A stretch of 64,000 bases of DNA. Origin: Welwitschia mirabilis (taxonomy: Eukaryota > Gnetophyta > Gnetopsida > Welwitschiales). Where the stretch lies: NCBI GenBank assembly GCA_051453625.1, contig JBOZIK010000001.1, forward strand, positions 7,412,687 to 7,476,686, in the 5' to 3' direction. Below the pieces are notes generated by a model. It worked only from the letters and a program-made list of their open reading frames with translations. It did no database searches and was not told where the DNA came from. A program made the position numbers and the translations under genes. Of this stretch, positions 36,301 through 47,280 are shown piece by piece (positions within the stretch are counted from its first letter, which is position 1; every line of letters starts with the position of its first letter).

Positions 36301-39300
36301 TAGGTTGTGATGTGGTTGGGCATAATTATTGTTAAGTTGTTAAAGGTTTTAACATGAGAGCCTAAGCTATGGTATCAGTTGAATAAGATAATAAAAAGTT
36401 ATAAACATTTGAGTTACAAGCAAACCATTTCTACCATCAATATTTTTGGATGCTCTTTGTGTGTGTTTTTTAGTTTTCTAGTATTGGGAAAATGATTTCA
36501 TATGCACGATTCCATATAGATTTCTAACTTTCCATCTTAAATCTAGTTTTATAAGGTGTTATTTATTGGCTTTTTAAGTGTAAGGTACCTACTAAAAAAT
36601 AAAAGGGTTTAAGTTTCACATAGTTATAACATATCATGTTACATTTCTTCTACTTACTTCTAACATACTATTCAAGAGGAGATGATATAAGTTCTAAGGT
36701 TAAGAAAAATACTATGAATAAAAATAAAATTGACAAGAAAAGATGACAAAAGTACTAAATCCACATTAAAAATAAAAACATTTAAAAAGATGGAGAGAAG
36801 GAAAGCTTGCAGAGAAAGACTATCTGATTTCTCATATTCACTTTTAAAATAATTATAAGATACTCAATCATAAAAACCAATCATAATGACAAACATCAAA
36901 TATAATTATGCTATCTAATTAAAATCCCAAATATAATTACATGAAATGTCCACCATGTATTCTCCAATCACCAAAACCCTCCCCTTATCCTCTAGAATCC
37001 AACAATAAAATAACGTCATGTACTACACACCACATGATGTTAGCATTACCAGAAATCTTAGAATGTAATTCCTCCCTTCAAATCCTTCTCTGCACAATCT
37101 AAACCTCTATAAAATCCATTCGTCATTTTTTAAGAACTAAAAAGTCCTNNNNNNNNNNNNNNNNNNNNNNNNNNNNNNNNNNNNNNNNNNNNNNNNNNNN
37201 NNNNNNNNNNNNNNNNNNNNNNNNNNNNNNNNNNNNNNNNNNNNNNNNCAAGAACAGATGACAAAAGTACTAAATCCACATTAAAAATAAAAATATTTAA
37301 AAAGATGGGGAGGAGCAAAGCTTGCAGAGAAAGACTATCTGATTTCTCATATTCACTTTTTAAATAATTATAAGATACTCAATCATAAGAACCAATAATA
37401 ATGATAAACATCAAATATAATTATGCTATCTAATTAAAATCCCAAATATAATTACATACAATATCCACCATGTATTTCTCCAACCACCAAAATCCTCCCC
37501 TTCTCCTCTAGAATCCAACAACAAAATAACCTCATGTACTACACACCACATGATGTTAGCATTACCAAAAATCTTAGAATGCAATTCCTCCCTCCAAATC
37601 CTTGTTTACACAATCTAAACCTCTATAAAATCCATTCCTCATTTTGTAATAACTAAAAAATCCCCATCTTAGTTATGTTAGCCATCATTGTCTCTACAAT
37701 GTTATCCACTAATGCATAAGTGGACTCTAAATAAGGATGTACTAGTAATGTGAAAATGATATACCCTGTATCATAACTATGCAGAATGTACCATCCTTCA
37801 ATAACACAAACACTCTAACATCAACTACCATCTTCCCATCATTGCTCTCATCAAAAATTTTTTAGCCTCTCTGCTTTTGATATTTTAAAGGACAAGGTTA
37901 GATTACATAGAGTTAAAGGAAGTTTTTAAGCTTACAAAATCTAAAACACTATGAAGGAGACCTAAAAAAATAATAATTAAAAAATTTCCTTACCTATTAC
38001 AGAGACGTTTCAAAGGTGATGTAGGTTTCTTGGGGTAGTAGTCACATTTATTCATCTTGCCTTAAAGGAAAATTAAACAAGCAAAGACAATATTGAGCTT
38101 TAAGATCTGAGATGATAACTTGTTTTATAATTTTAACACAAAAACCAAAGCTTTAATGCTTTCTTCCTTGTCTTATGAGACACTCTCTACATCTAGCTTA
38201 AATCCCATTTCTAATTTACAATTTAAAAAATCCTAATTCATAGTTCATAAGATGATTTGTTTTGTTTTCTCCATATGTATTTTTTATGGATTCTCTCTTC
38301 CTTATGTAAATAACATAATTCAATTTGTGTTGATGAAGGGATCCTCTTCTTTACTTTGCTTTACTTTTATTTTACTCCATTCCATTCCATTGATGGATTT
38401 TTGATCTTGCAATCATTAATGCTACACCCACATCCCCCTTAACCTGTTAAAACTTGTAAGTAATAGAAACATAGTTTTTGATTTACCTCTTTGTTTAAAA
38501 TAGAGCTTCAAAGAATCCTTTAAAATCAAAATGTAATTAAGCTAATAAATTAATATAATTAAGGTGTTTTACAACTTCTAGCTTTTCCCCTTTCAAGGAT
38601 AAAGGAATGCTGTAAACCATATGTATAAAATGAAGATGCATTTATATTAAATTTGTTGGTTACTTTTACTGCATCTAAACTCCTTGCTTCCTAATGTTTG
38701 AAGTGGGTAGTTATTACAACAAATTTCTTAATGAAAGCATTTTCATCATATGAATTCTCTTCATGTTTTTAGTAGTATCATAGTATTCACAAGCTTCATT
38801 ATATATTCTATCTTTTCTTGAAAAGGTTTATTAATATCACCTTTTTTTTCGTTTGTGATTTTTGGATTTTCTTGAAAAAAAGGAGTGTTTTTTTCCCTTT
38901 TCAGTTTTTATTTGAGTAGAGAAAGTAACTAATCTTTTCATAATTTAATCTTTCCATGCTTGCGAATATTCTGGAGATTTAGAGGCAGCAACATAGATTA
39001 CGTAGTTGATGAGAGTGTAAGAGTTATAAAATTCATTAAACTTTTAATCGTAACTCTAAACAANNNNNNNNNNNNNNNNNNNNNNNNNNNNNNNNNNNNN
39101 NNNNNNNNNNNNNNNNNNNNNNNNNNNNNNNNNNNNNNNNNNNNNNNNNNNNNNNNNNNNNNNNNNNNNNNNNNNNNNNNNNNNNNNNNNNNNNNNNNNN
39201 NNNNNNNNNNNNNNNNNNNNNNNNNNNNNNNNNNNNNNNNNNNNNNNNNNNNNNNNNNNNNNNNNNNNNNNNNNNNNNNNNNNNNNNNNNNNNNNNNNNN

Positions 39301-40621
39301 NNNNNNNNNNNNNNNNNNNNNNNNNNNNNNNNNNNNNNNNNNNNNNNNNNNNNNNNNNNNNNNNNNNNNNNNNNNNNNNNNNNNNNNNNNNNNNNNNNNN
39401 NNNNNNNNNNNNNNNNNNNNNNNNNNNNNNNNNNNNNNNNNNNNNNNNNNNNNNNNNNNNNNNNNNNNNNNNNNNNNNNNNNNNNNNNNNNNNNNNNNNN
39501 NNNNNNNNNNNNNNNNNNNNNNNNNNNNNNNNNNNNNNNNNNNNNNNNNNNNNNNNNNNNNNNNNNNNNNNNNNNNNNNNNNNNNNNNNNNNNNNNNNNN
39601 NNNNNNNNNNNNNNNNNNNNNNNNNNNNNNNNNNNNNNNNNNNNNNNNNNNNNNNNNNNNNNNNNNCTAAATATTTATTTCAAAAAAAATAAAAAGTCAC
39701 ATTTATCCATGATCTAAAATGCATTTCTATCATAAGAAGTCAAAAAGGTAGAATTGTTGAAGGAAAAACAAATCATTAAGCACACAAGATTTTATGATTA
39801 AATGAAGGTTTGATTGTTAACTAAAATTGACTATGCTTCTTCTTATCACTTTAGCACTTGTCTTGAAATTATCTTTTTCTTCTTTTAGTTTTTAGAAGTT
39901 ATTAACTCAAGCTTCCTAATATCATCCAAAAAGACAAAAATTATAACATAGGTATTATTGTTGAAAAATATTAATAAAATGTGAGCTGATGTACTTTTTT
40001 TGATTCTTCATAATGGTATGTAAATAAGTTATTTTAAGTGTTACTAAGCATTTATTCTATTAATTTAATAAGTAATTTGTTTAATATACTTTTTATGAAC
40101 TGAATTCTTATGCATTTTTTTATTAAGATTAACCTCTATGAATGTATAATCTTTAACCACATATTAGTGGAGGGCTTCTTGCATGATTCCTTTTTAATTT
40201 ATGATATAAATATCTAAATGTATCTTTTAAAAAAAGTATAAGTTAATGATGTAATTCTTTTGATAGACTAAGATGTCTATCCCTCACATTTTCTAGGATT
40301 AATTCCTTTGTAACATTAAGTTAACTAGATACTTCATTGGGGGGACTGGATGTCCTTGACTTGGTTTTAGTATTTCTCCAAGTTATGATCATATTAGTTG
40401 GATGATTGGTTGGTTTTTTTAGATATCTTGTAGACTACCCTAGGCTTTGTTTAAATCTTTGTAAGTAAGAAGACCTAAGATCATGCTAGATTGAGTGACG
40501 TATTGAAAATATATGTCTAATATAAAAAAGATTATTTCAATTCAAGAAGTTAATATTTAACTAGATTATACATTTTAAATCTAATTAATTAAAATTTTAG
40601 ATCAAAATAAAGTTGTGCTTA
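36301..40621 (+). other. Element D interior, no coding motif seen
   Basis: 37249-37700 repeats 36734-37148 around a 100-N gap. A 603-N gap covers 39064-39666, so the apparent long frame there is mostly unknown sequence. Otherwise stop-rich with no gag, RT or integrase-core motif recognised. Confidence 0.45.
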
Positions 40622-40710
40622 GAGGAAGATAAACTCAACTTTATAAAGTAATGGTTAGAATAAATAGAAGCAGAAGCTACTTGGGAATATGAAATAGATG
40701 TATTATAGTA
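40622..40710 (+). pseudogene. Gypsy integrase C-terminal chromodomain-like tail
   Basis: The frame reads LEEDKLNFIKxWLExIEAEATWEYEIDVL. This matches the end of chromovirus integrases (L+KW...xEATWExxxxL) and lies about 60 bases before the polypurine tract, where pol normally ends. Two stops replace expected Gln/Trp-type positions. Confidence 0.6.
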
Positions 40711-40761
40711 GAAACTGTAGTTTTTTTTAAAGTTAATTTAAGATTCAAGGAAAAACTTCTT

Positions 40762-40775
40762 AAGGGGAAAAGAAA
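40762..40775 (+). other. Polypurine tract of element D
   Basis: AAGGGGAAAAGAAA directly abuts the 3-prime LTR start TGTCAC, the canonical plus-strand primer position. Confidence 0.75.
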
Positions 40776-43700
40776 TGTCACATCTAGATTTTTAAAGGTC
40801 CAAAAATTTATCCCAAGTAGTTTAATAAAAACTAAATAAAATAATTTTTATGTTGTGGGACTCACTAAGCTAACATAATTACTAGATTCTTTATTTACTA
40901 GCATATTTTATTATTTGAGATGTAATTATTTACATTATTAGTATAAACTTATTGTGTTGTAATTATTAATTTAAATAACTTCCTTTCTTATAATTGCTAT
41001 AAGTAATAATAATATTTTATAGTACTTCCTTGTTTATTTAATGATATACTTTTAGTGGCTAAAATAATGGTTAGATGAATATTATTTTCTTTCTTTTTGT
41101 AATCATTGCATTTTCTTTTATTGCTAGTTAATATGTGCTCACTATAGCAAAATATTCACATGTGGAAAATCTTATCCTGTTCTGTTGAAATTACTTGCTA
41201 AATGTTGCATCTTAATTGGATAAAGCAAAGTAACTATTATTTAGGTTTTTTTCATCCTTAATAATTGTAAGTAATGGCATGATTTCAAAATTTTGGTAGT
41301 TTTCTTTAAATGAATTATTTGAGTAAATACCAATTATTTTTTATCTTTTCTAAAAATAGTGACATGTCATGTGACTAAGCTTATCTTCTTTGTACTTATT
41401 TTCAAAAATGCCAAGAACTTTTGGATTATGTAACTTATGTATTAACGATGAAGGCATCCTTTTCATAACTATTAATTACTTATTATTGGAAAAATAATTT
41501 CAGCATGTTGAGCATTTACTATTATCATGAGGAAATATTAAATGTACCCAGTGGCTAGGAAATGTAATGATTAGGGGTTAGGAAATCATATCTATGTTTT
41601 CTAAAGATAATGGTGGCTTATGTATCCCTTGATATCGTCCATTCTATTTTATCTTTTCATTATAAATAGGACTTCCTTTCCTTTGATATTATTATTTGAA
41701 ATATATTTTTGACTTGGATTTTAGTAGACTTTATAGCTTCAAAAATTTTAGATTCTTTAGAATCTTAGAGTCTTTAAATCTTGGTATAGAGATATTAAAG
41801 TTTTGGAAACTTCATGTTAAATAACAAGTATGGTCCTAGGGAATTTATGTAAATCTTATACAGTTTAGAAATTTCTTATATCTTTCATGATTTTATTATT
41901 ATCTTGCAATTAAGGTATGGTTGTATTATTTTCTTGCATGTTTTATATGTTCTAGGTTTTTTCTTACATACTTATATAATCTTGTATTTTATTGCATACA
42001 TTGAATCGCTTGATTAAACTCTTTCTTTCTTCTTCTATAATCTAGTAATTCTTTTGAATAATCTCTATGTTTAGCCTTCATTTACATAGTCTATATTTCT
42101 TAGTCTATATTTCTTGTTAATCTTATTACTCACTTCTATGGTTTGGGTTTCTTTTATTAACCATCTAGTATGATCTTAAGTATTTCTTGAACCGCTTGAA
42201 TGGTCCTAAATATTCTTGAATGTCTTATAGTCCTAAATATTTTTTGAATTTTTTGTATGGTCCTAAGTTCTTACATCCTTTTATGGTTCAAAGAAATAGC
42301 ATTATGATGTTTTAAAATTCTTGTNNNNNNNNNNNNNNNNNNNNNNNNNNNNNNNNNNNNNNNNNNNNNNNNNNNNNNNNNNNNNNNNNNNNNNNNNNNN
42401 NNNNNNNNNNNNNNNNNNNNNNNNATATTTCTCGAATGTCTTATAGTCCTAAATATTGAATTTTTTGTATGATCTTAAGCTCTTAAACCCTTTATAGGTC
42501 AATGAAATAACCTTATGATTTTTTAAAATTCTTGTAACTTTCTTTAAAAAAACTTATTTTTCTTTAATTGGTTAGAAATTCTTCCATGAATATCTATTTT
42601 AGATTCAAAAATTATTCTAGTCTAATCTTAATTCTTATGATGTGAAAAAATGTTACATCATTAGATTATTTTATGAAGTATCTCGATCTTAAAAAGATAC
42701 TATATAAATATAAATCTTTTTTTTTTAATTTGTAATGTATTTAAAACTCCAAATCTTCTTATGTAAATAAGGTTTTCAAGATCATTAAATGAGGCAGTGT
42801 AATATGAAAACCCATAGTTCATTGAATGAAGTAGTGGGTTGATAATTCCATAGATCACTAAATAAGGTAGTGGAAAAATAAAAATAAAACTATAGAATAC
42901 CAAATGAAGGATTGGTAATATAAAAATAAAATCACAGATCATGAAATGAGTAGTGGGAATGATGATCTACATATCACTAAATGAGGTAGTGGATAAATAA
43001 AGTTAAAACCACAGATCATCAATTAGGTTGTGCTAAATTACATGATGAAACAAATTAATCTTATTCCACTTTTATAAAATATAATGCTTGATATTTTTGA
43101 TTATTTATTCTTGTTTCATCTTAATGTATCTCATATCTTAGGGCTATTGTTGCCTTAGTATTCACCTTATCGAGTCATAGTAGGGACTATGATGATTTAA
43201 GGTTCTTTGTTCATACTATTTTATGTTAAATAAGTGATAAATTAGAACATAATAAAGCCTAATATGTTAAGGAAGGAATATGAAAATGAAATATNNNNNN
43301 NNNNNNNNNNNNNNNNNNNNNNNNNNNNNNNNNNNNNNNNNNNNNNNNNNNNNNNNNNNNNNNNNNNNNNNNNNNNNNNNNNNNNNNNNNNNNNAAGTTC
43401 TTACATCCTTTTATGGTTCAAAGAAATAGCCTTATGATTTTTTAAAATTCTTGTAACTTTCTTTAAAAAAACTTGTTTTTTTAATTGGTTAGAAATTATT
43501 TTGTAAATATTTGTTTTAGATTTAAAAATTATTCTAGTCTAATCTTAATTCTTATGATGTGGAAAAATGTTACATCATTAGATTATTTTATGAAGTATCT
43601 TGATCTTAAAAAGATACTCTATAAATATAGATCTTTTTTTTTAAAAACTTTGTAACGTATTTAAAACTCCAAATCTTCTTATGTAAATAAGGTTTTATAG

Positions 43701-44932
43701 ATCACCAAATGAGGCAGTGGAATATGAAAACCCACAGTTCACTGAATGAAGTAGTGGGTTGATAACTCCATGGATCACTAAATAAGGTAGTGGAAGAATA
43801 AAAATAAAACTATAGAATACCAAATGAAGGATTGACAATATAAAAATAAAATCACAAATCATGAAATGAGTAGTGGGAATGATGATCTACATATCACCAA
43901 ATGAGGTAGTGGATAAATAAAATTAAAACCATAGATCACCAATTAGGTTGTGCTAAATTACATGATAAAAGCAATTAATCTTATTCCACTTTTATAAAAT
44001 ATAATGCTTGATATTTTTAATTATTTATTCTTGTCTTATCTTAATTTATCTCATATCTTAGGGCTCTTGTTGCCTTAGTATTTACCTTGTCTAGTCATAC
44101 TAGGGACTGCGATGATTCACGGTTCTTTGTTCATACTATTTTATGTTAAATAAGTGATAAATCAGAACATAATAAAGCCTAATATGTTAAGCAAGGAATA
44201 TGCAAATGAAATATTTATTNNNNNNNNNNNNNNNNNNNNNNNNNNNNNNNNNNNNNNNNNNNNNNNNNNNNNNNNNNNNNNNNNNNNNNNNNNNNNNNNN
44301 NNNNNNNNNNNNNNNNNNNNNNNNNNNNNNNNNNNNNNNNNNNNNNNNNNNNNNNNNNNNNNNNNNNNNNNNNNNNNNNNNNNNNNNNNNNNNNNNNNNN
44401 NNNNNNNNNNNNNNNNNNNNNNNNNNNNNNNNNNNNNNNNNNNNNNNNNNNNNNNNNNNNNNNNNNNNNNNNNNNNNNNNNNNNNNNNNNNNNNNNNNNN
44501 NNNNNNATGATTTGATCTTTTTTGTGTCATCTTTACATTTGAATTTAATACTAATATTTATAGTTCAATCCTTATTTAAATCTCTTATTATTATTTATTA
44601 TTTTCTTAAATATTAAATATTATTGAATGCTTTCATGGCTAATCTTTTAATCCCCTTAGCTAATTATTTACTTCTACTTTGCTAATTATCATGGCTAGTC
44701 TATTAACTTTTAAGATTATCATCTTGGATCTGTTTTTCCTTCAAAACATAATGCCACTTTGTATTCTTAACTAATAGTTTATTTCCTAATATCTAAGCTT
44801 AATTTTTATTGGAATGTTATAGTTTTATGATTAGAACCCCTTTCCATTATAAATTGGCTTAAGTGCTTTAATAACTTTTTGGCTCATCTTTACACCTGAA
44901 TAGATATAATAGTTTGAAGTTCTTAGGTGAAA
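40776..44932 (+). repeat. Element D 3-prime LTR
   Basis: 4157 bases as shown. Two 100-N gaps (42325, 43295) are followed by restarts of about 215 and 918 bases. Removing them gives about 3024 bp, matching the 5-prime LTR. A further gap at 44220-44506 has no redundant flank. The region 42640-43290 is therefore present twice (43540-44200) for assembly reasons. Confidence 0.8.
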
Positions 44933-44937
44933 ATTAT

Positions 44938-45927
44938 GAAATTTTCAATTATTTAATTGTTTTTAGAATGCAAGATTTGCAAGGAAAATGATGAATCCAT
45001 CAATCAACTAATCATAAATTAGTAGTTCACAAAGGATCAAGGAAAATTAATAACCACCATGTAAAAATATGCTAAAGTAGCTCATCTATTAGCTTTAGAT
45101 GATCCTAAGAAATAAATAATAAAGCATCTATCAATCTTCCAAATAATTTTAAATACTTAAGTACCTTGAATTTTTATATTTCAGTGAGCAAAAAACTAGT
45201 TTACAAGATGGATGTTTTACCATATATTTCAATTCTTTGGAAATGAATTCTTAAGCCTCAAAAACATAAACTAGAAATCATAGAAGTAGTAGGAAATCAT
45301 CATATCTCTTATTTTTTAGTCAAGATAAGATATTGATAATATAAATTAATAAATTATAGACCTTATTTTTCCTTAGAAAAATTCATAATATTTTAGGCAA
45401 GTCTATGAAAGCATCTTTTCCCCCTTCTACATAAGACTACATAAAACTTCAGATGAGTTTTTCAAGATTTAAATAAGCACATTTTAAAGAAGTTTGATAA
45501 GAGAAATAATAAACATGAGTAAAAATAATGATAGACCTAGAGGAAAAGATACTTACTAATCCATTTCTCCTTTTTCCTATGAATTCTCTACAATGTTTAA
45601 TTCCATAACTTTTTAGATTGATTTTTAAAGGAAAAGGGAATGTCTAAAAATTTGATAAGTTCCTTTCCCACATAAAATGTACCATGCATAGTACATAAGA
45701 TGTTGACAATCTTTAATTTCAATATAAACTAGATAATTTTACTAGTTTATATCACCTCTTAAAAAGTGATAATAATACTAAATATGAGGGAAAATATAAC
45801 TAGTAGTTTGTTAATCATTTACCACTATGAAGAAAGAATCATTACTAAAATGCAAATTCAACATCTTCTGAAACTCATCATCTAAGAAAATTTCTCTTAC
45901 TAAATCTTACTATATAAAATTGTGAAT
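44938..45927. other. No gene recognised; pre-insertion DNA of the L1 LINE
   Basis: AT-rich, gap-free. Continues on the far side of the LINE at 52489, with the 13-bp target sequence between. No motif seen. Confidence 0.45.
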
Positions 45928-45940
45928 AGTACTATAGATG
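45928..45940 (+). other. Target-site duplication of the L1 LINE, 5-prime copy
   Basis: AGTACTATAGATG. The 3-prime copies read AGTAATATAGATG (52476-52488) and AGTACTGTAGATG (53613-53625), each with one mismatch. They follow the A-rich tail, as target-primed reverse transcription leaves them. Confidence 0.75.
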
Positions 45941-46065
45941 TAAATAAGGATTTCTGAATTTTTGAAAATTCTCTTGGTGCATGTTAGCCTATTTGCTAAT
46001 GTATGCCTATTTTTTAAATTTTTCAGCCTACCGCACCTTGTTTCTCCTAGGGTTTGGCTTTTCTA

Positions 46066-47280
46066 ATGACTAAAAGAAGTAATTTTGGCTATTTTGATGG
46101 CAATGATAAGCAATTGAATGAGGACTTCTATCCTACTAAGGATGTTACATCTTCCTTGGTGCAAAGTTTAATGAAAAATTGAAGACATGAGTGTGGATTA
46201 GACCTCCAGTTCATCCCTCAGCAATTTTTTGAAATAGAGGTTAAAATCACAATAGATGAATAGAATCAAGATGTTAATTGATGGGCTAATTATTTAGTTG
46301 TCTTTGTCTATGATTTAAAACCACATCTGCTCAAAATTCAAAGGTTTATATGCATTAAATGGAGAAATAAGGAGGTGGCCACTACTTCTACTCTGGATCA
46401 TGGAGTGTTCCTCTTTAAATTAAACTCTAGAAATAAGATGTTAAACATCATGGACCAAGGCCCTTGGCCTTTTGATAATAGGCCAATGATAATAAGTATT
46501 TAAAGCCTTGATATGATCATAGAAGCTAATCATGTTACAAAGTTTCTCATATGGATTATACTACCTAATCTTAAGCTATATCTTTAGTTTAATTCAGTCC
46601 TTAGCCACATTGCTAGTGTGGTTGGAAAACCTATTTATACAAATGGATTTATGACCTCCATGGATAGATCATACTACACATAAATTTGTGTTGAGATCTC
46701 CCTTGAATTTTCTCTTCTAGAGAAGGTTAGAATTAAAAGTCCTAATGGTGTTTTCTTTGATTAGATCTTACAATATGTGTGAACTTTAGTTAAGTGTAGT
46801 CATTGTATTTTCTTTGATTATTCTCTCGACCAATGTTGTAAGAAACCAAAGTCTCACTAGGCTCTTAGGAAGATAATGAATGAGGAGAATAATGAAAACC
46901 CTTCACACATGAATAATCAAGCAAAGGGATTTGGTAATCCTATAAGATCTTCTAGTGGATTTCAGATCTTTGATCAGTAAGAGAAGAATGAAAAGATCCC
47001 TAACCCTAAGAATAATGATCATGATTAGGGATAGAATCCTTAATAGGAGTTTGGTAATCCTTATGCTCATGAAAGAGAGGCTTTAGCTAGTGGTTAGAAT
47101 GATAATAAAAATTGTAATGGGTTTGATGAGGATGCTAGTGGTGCCATGACTCCAAGATTAAATCAGGCAAGATAGAACACTAGGCAAGATTAGGATGATG
47201 GATTCCAAACTATGCATATAAGAAACACCAGATCATATAAGAATGTTAAAGGTAGGGAAGGTGAAAATAATAAAAGGTAA
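46066..47280 (+). pseudogene. LINE ORF1: DUF4283 / zinc-knuckle RNA-binding protein, dead
   Basis: ORF1 protein would bind the element RNA. From ATG 46066 to TAA 47278-47280 the frame holds for 404 codons with no net shift but about 17 internal stops. Residues about 115-145 read NIMDQGPWPFDNRPMIIS, the DUF4283 signature (GPWxFDxxPLIL). Residues 244-257 (46795-46836) form a CCHC knuckle with the His read as Tyr: CSHC, four residues, Y252, four residues, C257. This is consistent with CAT to TAT. The C-terminal third is Asn/Gln-rich, and many of its Gln codons are now TAG or TAA. The stop TAA overlaps the ORF2 start. Confidence 0.85.

Larger units (their letters stand above)
33301..44932 (+). 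mobile_element. Element D: Ty3-gypsy element with ~3 kb LTRs
   Basis: Direct repeats 33301-36269 and 40776-44932 both begin TGTCAYRTCTAGATTTTTAAAGGTC. Each contains a TATA-box stretch (CATTATAAATAGG). They are bounded outside by ATTAT at 33296-33300 and 44933-44937, a plausible 5-bp target-site duplication. A Met-tRNA-like primer site lies just inside the left LTR. A clean polypurine tract lies before the right one. The interior is only about 4 kb after removing a redundant gap flank (period 515 at 37149), and 603 bases of it are N (39064-39666). The only coding trace recognised is a chromodomain-like tail at 40622-40710. It is thus a large-LTR, mostly non-coding derivative of a chromovirus-like element. 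Confidence 0.8.

Noticed and set aside
38960-39670. 236-codon open frame
   Set aside because: Most of it is the 603-N gap; only 34 real codons, no motif.
42425-44200. Tandem repeats within element D's right LTR
   Set aside because: Both duplications sit at 100-N gaps and disappear when overlaps are collapsed.
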